Of a stretch of 20,726 nt of DNA, positions 1-6,074 are shown piece by piece. The position numbers were made by a program, and so were the translations under genes. Position 1 is the first letter of the stretch. Each line of letters begins with the position of its first letter. Source of the DNA: Patulibacter sp. (GTDB lineage Bacteria > Actinomycetota > Thermoleophilia > Solirubrobacterales > Solirubrobacteraceae); contig JAVHXX010000015.1 of NCBI GenBank assembly GCA_031119595.1, forward strand, positions 1-20,726, given 5' to 3'. The notes beneath the pieces were generated by a model that was given only the letters and a program-made list of their open reading frames with translations, did not search any database and was not told where the DNA came from.

Positions 1-1251
1 GTTCGGAGCATCGGCATCGCCGTCAAGGATGGGCCGTACCGTTCTCGCGGATGGGCCTCCCGGCCCTTGTCCGGCCTCGGGGCTTCGCCTGATAATCGCT
101 GAAGCTTGGCGTCGAATCCTCTTCCCGCATTGCTCGAGCAGATCGACGAGCTCCTTACTGCCTCGCCCTCGAGCGAGCCGGCGGCGCTTGCTCGTCTCGA
201 ACGGACGCTGACCGACGGATATGCCCATGCGCTCTCGCTCGAGGCCGAGCGGTTCCGGCCCACCGGCCGTGCCGGCACCACCCGAGGCGGCGACCACGGA
301 GACGCCGCGCGGGTCGATGCCGTCGCGGATGAGGTCCGCGAGGACGGTGAGCGAGAGGACGGTGGCGACGAGGATGCCGCCGGGCACGAGCGTGAGGTGC
401 GGCGAGCCGATGAGCTGCTTGATGCCGTCGTCGAGCATGGTGCCCCACGACGGGTTCGGCTGCTGGACGCCGGCTCCGAGGAACGACAGCGACGCCTCGA
501 TCGCGATGGTCTGGGTGAGCACGATCGGGGTCAGTGCGAGGACGGTGCCGCTGACGTTCGGGAGGATCTCCCGCCGCATGACGTGCGCCGCGCCGAAGCC
601 CTGGGAGCGCGCCGCCTCCACGAACGGCTGCTCCCGCAGCACGAGCACGGCGCCGCGCAGCGGCCTCGCCACGTAGACGATGTTGATGAGGCCGATGATG
701 AACGCCGTCATCCAGATCGATCCGCCGTGGATCGTGACGACCCCGAGGTTCAGTCCGCCGAGCGCGGTGGCCACGCCGAGGGCGATCCCGAGCACGATCA
801 CCGGGAACGCCCAGAGCACGTCGAGCGCACGCGAGATCACGCCGTCGGTGAACCCCCGCAGGTAGCCGGCGAGGATGCCGAGCGTCACGCCGACCAGCAG
901 CGAGATGAGGGTCGCGACGAGCCCGATGGCCAGGGAGTTCCGGCCGCCGTAGAGCAGCCGGACCATCACGTCACGGCCGTTGCCGTCGGCGCCGAGGAAG
1001 TACCGGCCGGTCCACGTCGGGCCGAGCGGCACACCGTCGTACGCGACGACGGGGGTGCTCTGCCCGTGGAGCGTGACGTAGTCGGCGAGGTGGTTCTTCA
1101 GCGGCCCGGTGTGGGCGACGTGGTCGGCCCACACCGGTGCGGCGAGGCTGCTGCCGACGACGAGCACGAGCACGAGCACCGCGATCCGGCCGCTCCAGGA
1201 GCGGCCGATCGCGCGCAGCGCCGCGCGCCAGGGTGAGGCAGCAGCCCCCAC
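1..1251 (-). CDS. oppC: Oligopeptide ABC transporter permease, OppC/DppC family (no stop in window)
   Basis: Inner-membrane permease subunit of a peptide-uptake ABC transporter. The GTG start at 1251 lies 4 bases after the oppA stop, which implies co-transcription. Residues 22-38 form the first membrane segment. The OppC-type N-terminal region leads to the GADGNGRDV stretch, and the cytoplasmic EAA loop is intact (EAARSQGFG...LPN, residues 212-232), which contacts the ATPase. The SFLGAGVQQPNPSWG segment and the usual DPRG ending (residues 313-316) are present. A native OppC stops soon after DPRG. Here the frame stays open through a Gly/Ala/Pro linker and on to position 1 as non-OppC sequence. 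Either the protein was an OppC-OppD fusion cut by the junction near 255, or the tail is an artefact. Recognisable OppC covers about 300-1251. Confidence 0.85.
   Translation of the reverse strand, partial: MGAAASPWRAALRAIGRSWSGRIAVLVLVLVVGSSLAAPVWADHVAHTGPLKNHLADYVTLHGQSTPVVAYDGVPLGPTWTGRYFLGADGNGRDVMVRLLYGGRNSLAIGLVATLISLLVGVTLGILAGYLRGFTDGVISRALDVLWAFPVIVLGIALGVATALGGLNLGVVTIHGGSIWMTAFIIGLINIVYVARPLRGAVLVLREQPFVEAARSQGFGAAHVMRREILPNVSGTVLALTPIVLTQTIAIEASLSFLGAGVQQPNPSWGTMLDDGIKQLIGSPHLTLVPGGILVATVLSLTVLADLIRDGIDPRGVSVVAASGGAGTAGGPEPLGLERERMGISVGQRPFETSKRRRLARGRGSKELVDLLEQCGKRIRRQASAIIRRSPEAGQGPGGPSARTVRPILDGDADAPN
67..96 (+). promoter_or_regulatory. Promoter of the truncated left-end gene
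   Basis: A TTGTCC hexamer (67-72) and a GATAAT hexamer (91-96) are separated by 18 bases, a good sigma-70-type pair. Transcription should start near 102-104, almost on top of the TTG start codon at 106, so the message would be leaderless or nearly so. This agrees with the arrangement seen at other genes in the window. Seen directly: the hexamers and spacing. Inferred: promoter activity. Confidence 0.5.
106..255 (+). CDS. 5' fragment of a conserved-type helical protein, truncated by a junction
   Basis: A TTG-started frame gives about 49 residues with a clear amphipathic helical pattern (LLEQIDELL, then ARLERTLTDGYAHALSLEAERFR). This reads like the N-terminus of a small helical protein, and a promoter lies directly upstream. 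After about residue 49 the frame continues only as the antisense shadow of oppC and loses protein character, so I place the end of real coding near 250-260. It cannot be complete here. No function is assigned. My impression that LERTLTDGYA-type sequences recur in actinobacterial hypothetical proteins is from memory and is unchecked. Confidence 0.4.
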
Positions 1252-1255
1252 GGAC

Positions 1256-2920
1256 CTACTTCGTCGCCTTGAGCGCCAGCGAGGAGAAATCGAGCTGGTA
1301 CACGGGGCTGAAGAACACGCGCCCGAACGCGACCCGGTCCGAGGTGATCACCGTGAGCTTGCGGTGGCCGTACGGGATCACCGAGGCGTCCTTCACGGCG
1401 AGCGCGTCGGCCTGCTCGAAGGCGGCTTCGCCCTGGTGGACGTCGAGGTACGAGTCGCCCTTCTTGATGAGCGCGTTGAGCGCCGGATCGTTCTCGTTGC
1501 TGAGGTTGATGTTGTAGGTCGGGGTGATCGCCTTCCCGTCGACGAGCTGCAGGAAGCTCTGCGGGTGCGGGTAGTCCTCGAACCAGTTGTAGACGCCGAT
1601 CTGGGCCTTCGTCGACTGGTCGGAGACCGCGTTGTAGAACGAGTCGCCGTCGATCGACTTCGGCTTGGCCTTCAGGCCGATCTGGTTGAGGAGGTCGGCC
1701 ATGTAGTTGGCGACCGCAGGCGACGGATCCTGGTCGTCGGACCAGACCGTGATGCTCTCGCCGGCGTGGCCGGACTGCTGGATGAGCGCCTTCGCCTTCG
1801 CGATGTCCGGGGCCTGGTCGATCGCGCCGTACGGGCACGGGTTGAGCTTTTTGTAGCCGACCATGCCGGGAGCCAGCAGGTTGCAGTCGGGCTCGAGGAG
1901 GCCGGAGAAGAGCCGCGCGAGCGCGCGCTCGTCGACGGCCGTGGCGACCGCCTGGCGGACCAGCGGATCGTCGAACGGCTTCGCCTGGACGTTCAGGAAG
2001 TAGTAGTACGTCGAGTTCGTCGTGTATTCGGCGTAGCGGCCCTTCGCCTGCTCGCGCAGGATCCGCAGCTGGTCGGCCGGCGGCGGGTCGTTGATGAAGT
2101 CGACCTTGTTCTGGAGGACGTCCTGCGCCTGCCGGCGCTGGTTGCTCACGATCGAGATGTCGATGCGGTCCGCGCTCGCGACCGGCACGTCCGGGAGGGC
2201 CTTGAACGAGGCGACCTTCTGGAGCGAGAAGCCCTTGCGGTCCTGGACATTCGTGATGCTCAGCGGACCGACGCCGGGCGGCGGGGTCTTCGTCTCGTCC
2301 TTGAACGGCGTGTCGCCGGGGACGAGCGCCGCGAAGGGCAGCGCGAGCTTGTACTTGAACTGGGCGTCTGGAGCGGTGAGCCTGATCCTGATCGTGCCCG
2401 TGGCGTCGTTCGCGGTGATGCCCGAGATGTCGCCGTCGGCCTTGCCGGCCTTCGTGTAGGCGTCGACGCCCTGGATGCCGCCGTAGTAGGTGGCGCCGCC
2501 CGACTGCAGCTGGAGCACGCGCTTGATCTCGTGCTCGAAGTCGCTCGCCTTCACCGCCGAACCGTCGGAGTAGGTGAGGCCCGGGCGGAGCGTGAGGGTG
2601 TAGCCGGTGCCGTCTGCGGAGATGTCCGGCATGGCGGAGGCCAGGCCCGGGGTGAGCTCGGACGCGGCGGCGCCGGCCCCGCGCTTGTAGGTGAGGAGCG
2701 TGCCGTAGACCGGCCACATCACCTGGAAGCTGTTGCTCGTGAACGCGAGCGCGGGGTCGAGGGAGTCGGGGAAGTTGGAGTAGTACCCGGTGAGCGTGCC
2801 ACCGGACTGGATCGGCTCCTTGGACCCGGCGTTGCCCGAGTCCGAGCCGCTGCCACACCCGGCGGTCAGCAGCGCCGTCGACGCGAGGGCGGTGCCGACG
2901 AGGATCCGTGATCGATTCAT
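1256..2920 (-). CDS. oppA: Peptide ABC transporter substrate-binding lipoprotein, family 5
   Basis: Extracytoplasmic solute-binding protein (SBP_bac_5 type), 554 residues, the usual family length, expected to capture oligopeptides and deliver them to the permease. The ATG at 2920 is chosen because it begins a lipoprotein signal: MNRSR, a hydrophobic run, and lipobox LTAG with Cys22 as the lipidation site, followed by a Gly/Ser linker. The upstream frame to 3193 has no protein character. Family features include the N-terminal GGTLTGYYSNFPDSLDPA segment, LTLRPGLTYSDG, and the DDPLVRQAVATAVDE helix. A weak GAGG lies about 11 bases before the start. It is the first gene of a minus-strand unit with oppC directly behind; an oppB gene is not found between them. 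The ligand cannot be read from sequence (peptides, nickel and others are known for the family). Confidence 0.92.
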   Translation of the reverse strand: MNRSRILVGTALASTALLTAGCGSGSDSGNAGSKEPIQSGGTLTGYYSNFPDSLDPALAFTSNSFQVMWPVYGTLLTYKRGAGAAASELTPGLASAMPDISADGTGYTLTLRPGLTYSDGSAVKASDFEHEIKRVLQLQSGGATYYGGIQGVDAYTKAGKADGDISGITANDATGTIRIRLTAPDAQFKYKLALPFAALVPGDTPFKDETKTPPPGVGPLSITNVQDRKGFSLQKVASFKALPDVPVASADRIDISIVSNQRRQAQDVLQNKVDFINDPPPADQLRILREQAKGRYAEYTTNSTYYYFLNVQAKPFDDPLVRQAVATAVDERALARLFSGLLEPDCNLLAPGMVGYKKLNPCPYGAIDQAPDIAKAKALIQQSGHAGESITVWSDDQDPSPAVANYMADLLNQIGLKAKPKSIDGDSFYNAVSDQSTKAQIGVYNWFEDYPHPQSFLQLVDGKAITPTYNINLSNENDPALNALIKKGDSYLDVHQGEAAFEQADALAVKDASVIPYGHRKLTVITSDRVAFGRVFFSPVYQLDFSSLALKATK

Positions 2921-3028
2921 AGGTGCTCGTGCCTCGGGGGGAACAGGCCGCTGGGTACGCGGCGTAGACATGGTGCGTGGATCGCCTCCGCCCCACGCGC
3001 CGGATCTGGCGCGATCGGAGCGGCGATC

Positions 3029-3046
3029 AAGGTACTCGGCAAGTAC
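3029..3046. promoter_or_regulatory. Candidate operator and -10 of the oppA promoter
   Basis: GTACT (3032-3036) and AGTAC (3042-3046) form an inverted repeat around CGGCA. Read on the minus strand it contains CTTGCC, the same half-site as the perfect palindrome at the marR promoter, and it overlaps a possible oppA -10 (TACCTT, 3034-3029). A binder here would block oppA. The palindrome is seen directly; its use by the adjacent MarR protein is inference. Confidence 0.35.
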
Positions 3047-3174
3047 GAGAACAATCTGAGATCCCCTGCTTGCGGGTGGGCGTTCCGGGGGACAACACCT
3101 GTGCTGTCCGCGGCGTTCCCCGCCGGCGACCGGGCCCGCGCGGGGGCTCCCGCGCGCCCGCTGCACGGGCGTCC

Positions 3175-3216
3175 TTGTGGCCCGGCCCGCCATTCCTTAC
3201 GCTTGCCCTGGCAAGC
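3175..3216 (+). promoter_or_regulatory. marR promoter with overlapping palindromic operator
   Basis: TTGTGG (3175-3180) and TACGCT (3198-3203) are spaced by 17 bases, an optimal promoter geometry, giving a start near 3210. A perfect inverted repeat, GCTTGCC-CT-GGCAAGC (3201-3216), covers the end of the -10 and the start point. The size and position suit a MarR dimer operator and suggest autorepression, as is common in this family. The rest of the 2921-3245 gap also contains a GC hairpin (GCGCGGG/CCCGCGC, 3138-3155) and no gene that I can support. Confidence 0.55.
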
Positions 3217-3245
3217 AACACCCCGACCGGTCCCCTTCCACGCCG

Positions 3246-3749
3246 ATGCCCGACACCGCAGATCGCCCCGCAGGTCGCTTCACGCACGTGATCGGCCGCG
3301 ACCACGTCGCATCGTGGACCTCCGCCGAGATCGGCGCGTGGACCGGCATGATCGAGGCGTTCGAGTCGCAGCAGCGGCGCTACACCGCGGATCTCGAACG
3401 CACCCTCGGCCTGAGTCCGAGCGCCGCCGGGATCCTCGGACAACTCGACGGCACGCCCGAGGGCCGCGCGCGCCTGTCGGCGCTCGCCACCGAATCGCGT
3501 CTCAGCCTGTCGCGCGTCTCCCGCATCGTCGACACCCTCGAGGCGCGCGGGCTCGTCTACAAGCGCCAGTGCCCGGGCGATGCCCGTGCGACCAACGCGC
3601 ACATCACCGAAGAGGGCCGCGCCGCCGCGCAGGCGTCGCAGGTCTTCCTCAGCGCCTGGCTCCGCGAGCAGTTCTTCGGCCGGCTCACCCCGGACGAGAC
3701 CCAGGCCCTCGCGACGGTGTTCAGCCGCCTCAGCGGCACGTCGCGTTAG
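3246..3749 (+). CDS. MarR-family transcriptional regulator
   Basis: A 167-residue winged-helix repressor, the normal MarR length. The N-terminal helix (residues ~20-45, AEIGAWTGMIEAFESQQRRY) serves dimerisation. The core includes GILGQLDGTPEGRARLSALA and the recognition helix region LSLSRVSRIVDTLEARGLV, followed by a wing containing the family D-x-R signature (CPGDARATNAHITEEGR). The ATG at 3246 is used because the mapped promoter starts transcription near 3210, downstream of the earlier in-frame ATG at 3177. Shine-Dalgarno is not obvious. It is divergent from oppA across a shared regulatory region, so likely targets are itself and the opp unit. Ligand unknown. Its stop overlaps the stop of the convergent DUF2277 gene (TTAG). 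Confidence 0.9.
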   Translation: MPDTADRPAGRFTHVIGRDHVASWTSAEIGAWTGMIEAFESQQRRYTADLERTLGLSPSAAGILGQLDGTPEGRARLSALATESRLSLSRVSRIVDTLEARGLVYKRQCPGDARATNAHITEEGRAAAQASQVFLSAWLREQFFGRLTPDETQALATVFSRLSGTSR

Positions 3750-4054
3750 GCGGCGGCTACCCCGGGCCGCGGCGCCGTGGTGACCTGCGTGCCGTAGCGC
3801 TTGGCGGCGCGCTCCTTCGCCTTCGCCGCCTCGACCGCGCGGTCACGTGGCGGCGCGGTGGTCACGAGCCCGTCGAGCAGACGCTGCGTGATCGCGGCGA
3901 TCTCGGCGACGGCCTCGTCGAAGACCTCCTGGTTCGCCTGCGACGGCTTCGTCGAGCCGCTCACCTTGCGCACGTACTGCAGGGCCGCCGCGGCGACCTC
4001 GTCGGAGGTCGCGGGCGGTTCGAAGTTGTTCAACACGCGGATGTTCCGGCACAT
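3746..4054 (-). CDS. DUF2277-family protein
   Basis: A 102-residue protein beginning MCRNIRVLNNFEPPAT, the hallmark start of DUF2277 (function unknown to me). The central part, AAALQYVRKVSGSTKPSQANQEVFDEAVAEI in consecutive helices, fits the family core; the last ~25 residues are a charged, Ala/Lys-rich tail. Start: the ATG at 4054 restores the invariant MCRNI beginning. A TACCCT -10 element sits at 4066-4061 with 6 bases to the ATG, so the mRNA should be leaderless. The upstream frame to 4420 is shadow of the drrA region. Its terminal stop overlaps the marR stop on the other strand. Confidence 0.88.
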   Translation of the reverse strand: MCRNIRVLNNFEPPATSDEVAAAALQYVRKVSGSTKPSQANQEVFDEAVAEIAAITQRLLDGLVTTAPPRDRAVEAAKAKERAAKRYGTQVTTAPRPGVAAA

Positions 4055-4060
4055 GGCCCG

Positions 4061-4066
4061 AGGGTA
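4061..4066 (-). promoter_or_regulatory. -10 element (TACCCT), leaderless DUF2277 transcript
   Basis: TACCCT read on the minus strand ends 6 bases before the ATG at 4054, placing the transcription start on or next to the A of the start codon. There is no Shine-Dalgarno. No convincing -35 hexamer is visible. Confidence 0.45.
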
Positions 4067-4187
4067 GCTCGCGCGGCGGCCCGCGTGGCGCCGATTCCCC
4101 AGTCGGCGCGGGCGGGCCGCTGCCCGGGCCGCTGCCCGCGTGCGCGGCGTGTGAGCCCCGCGTGGGTGTGCTGTGAGCGGCGCCGTC

Positions 4188-4193
4188 GATGCT
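4188..4193 (+). promoter_or_regulatory. -10-like element (GATGCT) upstream of drrA
   Basis: GATGCT ends 6 bases before the drrA ATG at 4200. It departs from TANNNT at the first base but keeps the same spacing as the other leaderless starts in the window. No Shine-Dalgarno site precedes this ATG. This is the weakest member of the set together with the 9406 element. Confidence 0.3.
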
Positions 4194-4199
4194 CGGTCC

Positions 4200-5195
4200 A
4201 TGACCACCACGCATTCCTCCGAGCCGGCGGTCGCCGCACGCGGCCTGACCAAGCGCTTCGGAGACACCCAGGCCCTCGCCGGCATCGACCTCGAGGTGCC
4301 CGCCGGATCGATCCTCGGCGTGCTCGGGCCGAACGGCGCCGGCAAGACGACCGCCGTCCGCATCCTCGCGACGCTGCTGCGTCCCGACGCCGGCGAGGCC
4401 CGCATCGGCGGCCTCGACATCGTGAGGGACGCGGGCCGCGTGCGGCAGCTGATCGGCCTGACCGGTCAGTACGCGTCCGTCGACGAGACGCTCTCCGGCA
4501 TGCAGAACCTCGTGATGATCGGCCGGCTCCTGGACCTCTCCGGGAAGCAGGCCAAGCTCCGCGCGAAGGAACTCCTGGAGTGGTTCGATCTCACCGAGGC
4601 GGCGAGCCGCCCGGCCCGCACCTACTCGGGCGGCATGCGGCGACGCCTCGACCTGGCGGCCAGCCTCGTGGGGCGCCCGTCGGTGGTGTTCCTCGACGAG
4701 CCGACCACCGGCCTGGACCCGACGAAGCGGGACGACATGTGGAACGTCGTCCGCACGATCGTCGACGAGGGCGCATCGGTGCTGCTCACCACGCAGTACC
4801 TCGAGGAGGCCGACGCCCTCGCCGACCGCATCACCGTGATCGACCGCGGCCGCGTGATCGCGGACGACACGCCCAACGCCCTGAAGACCGTCGTCGGTGG
4901 GCAGACCCTCGTGGTGCGCCCTGCCGACCAGGCCCGCCTCATGGACACCCGCCGCATCCTCCACGACCTCGGCGGCATGCCCGTCGAGTCGCCCGGGAAC
5001 GGGGTGCTGTCGGTCGCGGTCGACGGCGACGACGACCTCGCCGCGGCCGTGGCCCGGCTCGGCGCCGCGGGCATCCGCGTGACCGAGCTGTCCCTGCGAC
5101 TCCCGAGCCTCGACGAGGTCTTCTTCAGCCTCACGCAGGGCCCGGGATCGGCTCGGGCACGAGAAGCCGCCACCGAGCTGGAGGTCGCGGCATGA
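4200..5195 (+). CDS. ABC transporter ATP-binding protein, DrrA type (daunorubicin-resistance family)
   Basis: A 331-residue cytoplasmic ATPase that powers the membrane partner DrrB-type protein. Walker A is GPNGAGKT (43-50), the Q-loop is Gln90 (LTGQYASVDE), the signature is YSGGMR (142-147) and Walker B is VVFLDEP (162-168). The switch position reads LLTTQYLEEAD, with Gln where many ABC ATPases have His; Gln is familiar in DrrA-like proteins. The C-terminal ~100 residues form the DrrA-type accessory domain ending in LPSLDEVFFSLT. The ATG at 4200 is chosen by the normal DrrA N-terminus and the -10-like element 6 bases upstream. The gene overlaps drrB by ATGA. The family exports hydrophobic drugs, antibiotics or lipids; the substrate here cannot be told. 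Confidence 0.93.
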   Translation: MTTTHSSEPAVAARGLTKRFGDTQALAGIDLEVPAGSILGVLGPNGAGKTTAVRILATLLRPDAGEARIGGLDIVRDAGRVRQLIGLTGQYASVDETLSGMQNLVMIGRLLDLSGKQAKLRAKELLEWFDLTEAASRPARTYSGGMRRRLDLAASLVGRPSVVFLDEPTTGLDPTKRDDMWNVVRTIVDEGASVLLTTQYLEEADALADRITVIDRGRVIADDTPNALKTVVGGQTLVVRPADQARLMDTRRILHDLGGMPVESPGNGVLSVAVDGDDDLAAAVARLGAAGIRVTELSLRLPSLDEVFFSLTQGPGSARAREAATELEVAA

Positions 5196-6019
5196 GCACC
5201 CAGACCCTCGCCGCCAACCCCGCGCTCGCCGCCGGCGACGTCGCGACGAAGCACCGCGTGCCCGCGATCGTGCGCCACAGCCTGCTGCTCGCCCAGCGGA
5301 GCCTGATGAAGACGTTCCGCACGCCCGAAGCGCTGATCGACGTGACCATCCAGCCGGCAATCTTCCTCGTCCTGTTCACGTACGTGTTCGGCGGGGCGAT
5401 CTCCCACGGCTCCCAGCACGACTACCTCCAGTACCTGCTGCCCGGCATCCTCGGCCAGACCATCGCGCTGGGCGGCATCGCCATCGGCGTGAACCTCAGC
5501 GAGGACGTCGACAAGGGCATCTTCGACCGCTTCCGTGCGCTGCCGATCGGTCGCTCCGTGCCGTTGATCGGAGCGGTCGCCGCCGACGTCTTCCGGTACG
5601 CGTCGGTGTTCATCGTGACGATGGTGATGGGCTACATCCTCGGCTTCCGCGCCTCCGGCAGCGTGCTCGACATCCTCGCCGCCGGCGTGCTCGCGGCCGC
5701 GTTCGCGCTCTGCCTCAGCTGGGCGTCGGTGTGGGTCGGGATGAAGGCCCGCACGCCGGGCGCAGTGCAGGGGATCATGATGCTGATCCTCTTCCCGCTG
5801 AGCTTCGCGTCGAGCACGTTCGCGTCGCCGACGACCATGCCGAGCTGGCTCCGCACGTTCAGCGAGAACAACCCGCTCACGCACCTCGTCGACGCGGAGC
5901 GCTCGCTGCTCACCGGCGCGCCGATGGGCGATCACCTCTGGCAGACCGGCCTCTGGATGGTCGGCCTCGTCGCGGTGTTCTTCCCGCTCGCGCTCCGCGC
6001 GTACCGCAAGAAGGTCTGA
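5192..6019 (+). CDS. ABC-2 type permease, DrrB type
   Basis: A 275-residue inner-membrane partner of the preceding ATPase. The cytoplasmic N-terminus leads to an amphipathic coupling segment (RSLMKTFRTPEALIDVTIQP), followed by six likely membrane segments: LVLFTYVFGG, the LLPGILGQTIALGGIAIGV stretch, VFIVTMVMGYILGF, ILAAGVLAAAFALCLSWASVWVG, MMLILFPLSFASSTF and LWMVGLVAVFFPLAL. The motif DKGIFDRFRALPI is typical for the family. The ATG overlaps the drrA stop (ATGA), and a good Shine-Dalgarno site (GGAGGT, 6 bases away) lies inside the drrA end, so translation is coupled. The pair alone should make a complete exporter. Confidence 0.93.
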   Translation: MSTQTLAANPALAAGDVATKHRVPAIVRHSLLLAQRSLMKTFRTPEALIDVTIQPAIFLVLFTYVFGGAISHGSQHDYLQYLLPGILGQTIALGGIAIGVNLSEDVDKGIFDRFRALPIGRSVPLIGAVAADVFRYASVFIVTMVMGYILGFRASGSVLDILAAGVLAAAFALCLSWASVWVGMKARTPGAVQGIMMLILFPLSFASSTFASPTTMPSWLRTFSENNPLTHLVDAERSLLTGAPMGDHLWQTGLWMVGLVAVFFPLALRAYRKKV

Positions 6020-6024
6020 CCGGC

Positions 6025-6042
6025 GGCGGGCGGTCGCCCGCC
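6025..6042. terminator. GC hairpin between convergent genes
   Basis: GGCGGGC-GGTC-GCCCGCC is a perfect 7-bp stem with a 4-base loop in the 55-base gap between drrB and the convergent regulator. No T-tract follows on either side, so it would act as a bidirectional, GC-type terminator if it acts at all. Confidence 0.5.
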
Positions 6043-6074
6043 AGTCCTGGACCGGAGCGCGGCCCGGCGGTGCC

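Noticed and set aside
1098..2996. Minus-strand 632-codon frame and plus-strand 600-codon frame overlapping oppA
   Set aside because: Arg/His-rich or Val/Asp/Glu-rich shadow translations; only the frame with the lipoprotein signal and SBP motifs is real.
3138..3155. GC hairpin as a terminator between oppA and marR
   Set aside because: It lies upstream of both divergent genes, not after any gene, so a terminator role has no transcript to end; probably a by-product of GC content.
3843..5935. Minus-strand long frames across drrA and drrB
   Set aside because: Shadow frames without motifs, opposite a gene pair with complete ABC signatures.
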